Source: Anaspis maculata (lineage: Eukaryota > Arthropoda > Insecta > Coleoptera > Scraptiidae). From it: a DNA stretch of 64,000 bases. Positions 63,119 to 64,000 of this stretch are shown in pieces. The DNA lies in assembly GCA_949128115.1 (NCBI GenBank), contig OX421963.1:85755602-85819601 (forward strand). The letters run 5' to 3'. Within the stretch, counting starts at the first letter, position 1. Every line of letters begins with the position of its first letter. Made by a program: the position numbers and the translations under genes. The notes under the pieces are model-generated. The model saw only the letters and a program-made list of their open reading frames with translations. It did not search any database and was not told the origin of the DNA.

Positions 63119-64000
63119 GGTAAATAGTGTCGCGATAGGGCAAGGGCTGCACAAAAAGCAACAATTTCTTTTCCGTTGCCGTATATTTTTCTCTTTTAAT
63201 CGGCTACCCTGGAATTAGCCTGCCGAATCGCCCGCAGATTTTTCGATAAAAAATAAGGGAAACAATTACTACAAACATAGGTCAGAAAATGCCTCTAGTA
63301 GAACTACGGGCTTAGAGGTGGGCCCCTTGAAGATAGTTTCAATTTAATATCTCCTCAACTAAATAGTACGGGTCAAATAATGAAATCTATCTAGCACATC
63401 CACTAATCCTCCCATGCTCAACAAGAAGGGGTCGACATATTCGAAAATTTCCAACCAGGGGAGTCCATCTAGGGGGAGGAGGGTGAAAAGAAGCCCCAAT
63501 TTTTTCTTGCATGCAATTTTCGTCTAGTTTTGATATGACTTGTAATGGAACGCACTATTTAGTTATTTTTTTTCACGGAAATTCATAACAAATGAGAGGA
63601 CCGAAAAAAAAAAGTTTCCGCGGTTTTTACAGCCTCGTTTCAAGCGAGGATAAAGGCACCCTACGCGTCTCGTTTTCGTTTCACTAATTTTCAGAGATGC
63701 CCAACGGCCCTCTTGGCCCTGGACGTGTGTTAGGTACTAAGTACCTACGCGTTATTACCTCTGGATGATGTCACACGGATGAAGGAACGCAAATCGAAGC
63801 ATGACTCCCATATTTTTATGTCATGTTTTTATGCTCGCTGCTATGTTTATCAGATATGCAATGAAGATATTTTTCAGGATCCTACTAACCACCACTATTT
63901 TGTCTTGTTTTGAGTTTTTATGCATTATTGATGATTTTATCTGCATTGTTGATTTATTGATTTATTATGCACTGTTGACTGATGTTTTGACATTTGTTTA
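63119..64000. other. Right flank, no gene recognised
   Basis: AT-rich with homopolymer runs; no ORF of more than 60 codons and no repeat partner seen. The last 200 bp is rich in TTATTGATTTAT-type text. Confidence 0.5.

Noticed and set aside
1..64000. CRISPR arrays, bacterial operons, ribosome-binding sites or rRNA genes
   Set aside because: No regular short repeats with unique spacers, no rRNA-like sequence, and the element content is eukaryotic.

Overview
The window looks like nuclear DNA of an arthropod, most likely an insect. It is AT-rich, gene-poor and dominated by eukaryotic transposable elements at different stages of decay. The families present are a Penelope-like element, several LINEs, BEL/Pao, Ty3/gypsy and DIRS-like retroelements, piggyBac, Tc1/mariner and hAT-type DNA elements, and a tRNA-derived SINE. 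A short (TCAGG)n array with a TTAGG variant also fits an insect. I found no host protein-coding gene with recognisable domains. GC-richer, CTCTCGCG-like blocks without transposon signatures (about 10.0-11.7, 25.9-27.7, 33.5-34.4, 37.0-37.8, 42.4-43.3 and 54.6-55.4 kb) are probably host intergenic or intronic DNA. The species call is inference; a wasp-like or beetle-like genome would fit, but I cannot decide.

Layout. 1-1.85 kb: nothing recognised. 1.85-9.42 kb: a decayed Penelope-like element (minus strand) with long inverted termini that each carry a hammerhead-ribozyme-like core. Its RT is split by a complete LINE (3.26-7.45 kb) with open ORF1 and ORF2. 9.7-10.0 kb: gypsy RT scrap. 11.74-21.6 kb: a pentamer (TCAGG)n array followed directly by an R1-clade LINE. 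Its ORF1 is split by a young, intact BEL/Pao element (13.76-20.55 kb) with identical 166-bp LTRs, a CAAAT target duplication and a single 1748-codon gag-pol ORF. 21.8-25.9 kb: a broken gypsy element (protease, integrase, 3' end) interrupted by a 1.85-kb hAT-type non-autonomous element with 8-bp target duplication. 28.55-30.1 kb: truncated LINE. 30.2-31.9 kb: a roughly 180-bp degenerate purine-skewed tandem array. 32.2-33.3 kb: Tc1 and LINE scraps. 36.2 kb: gypsy integrase scrap. 38.4-38.7 kb: a second hammerhead-bearing inverted repeat.

39.5 kb: a SINE with a perfect 22-bp target duplication; a second degenerate copy lies at 48.5 kb. 41.7-42.3 kb: Tc1 transposase remnant. 43.4-45.7 kb: DIRS-like gag and RT/RNase H remnant. 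45.9-49.8 kb: inverted minisatellites, a tandem array and a 2.1-kb foldback palindrome. 51.4-54.2 kb: a second, decayed BEL/Pao pol. 56.26-57.91 kb: piggyBac-like element with a transposase remnant. 61.8 kb: a small palindromic MITE. 62.0-63.1 kb: an LTR element remnant with a gag zinc knuckle and a 487-bp LTR.

The elements form nested pairs (LINE in Penelope, BEL/Pao in R1 LINE, hAT in gypsy, SINE between foldback arms), which give a relative insertion history. Only the BEL/Pao element and the 3.3-7.4 kb LINE still look capable of coding for active proteins. All family assignments come from motifs read by eye; no database search was run.
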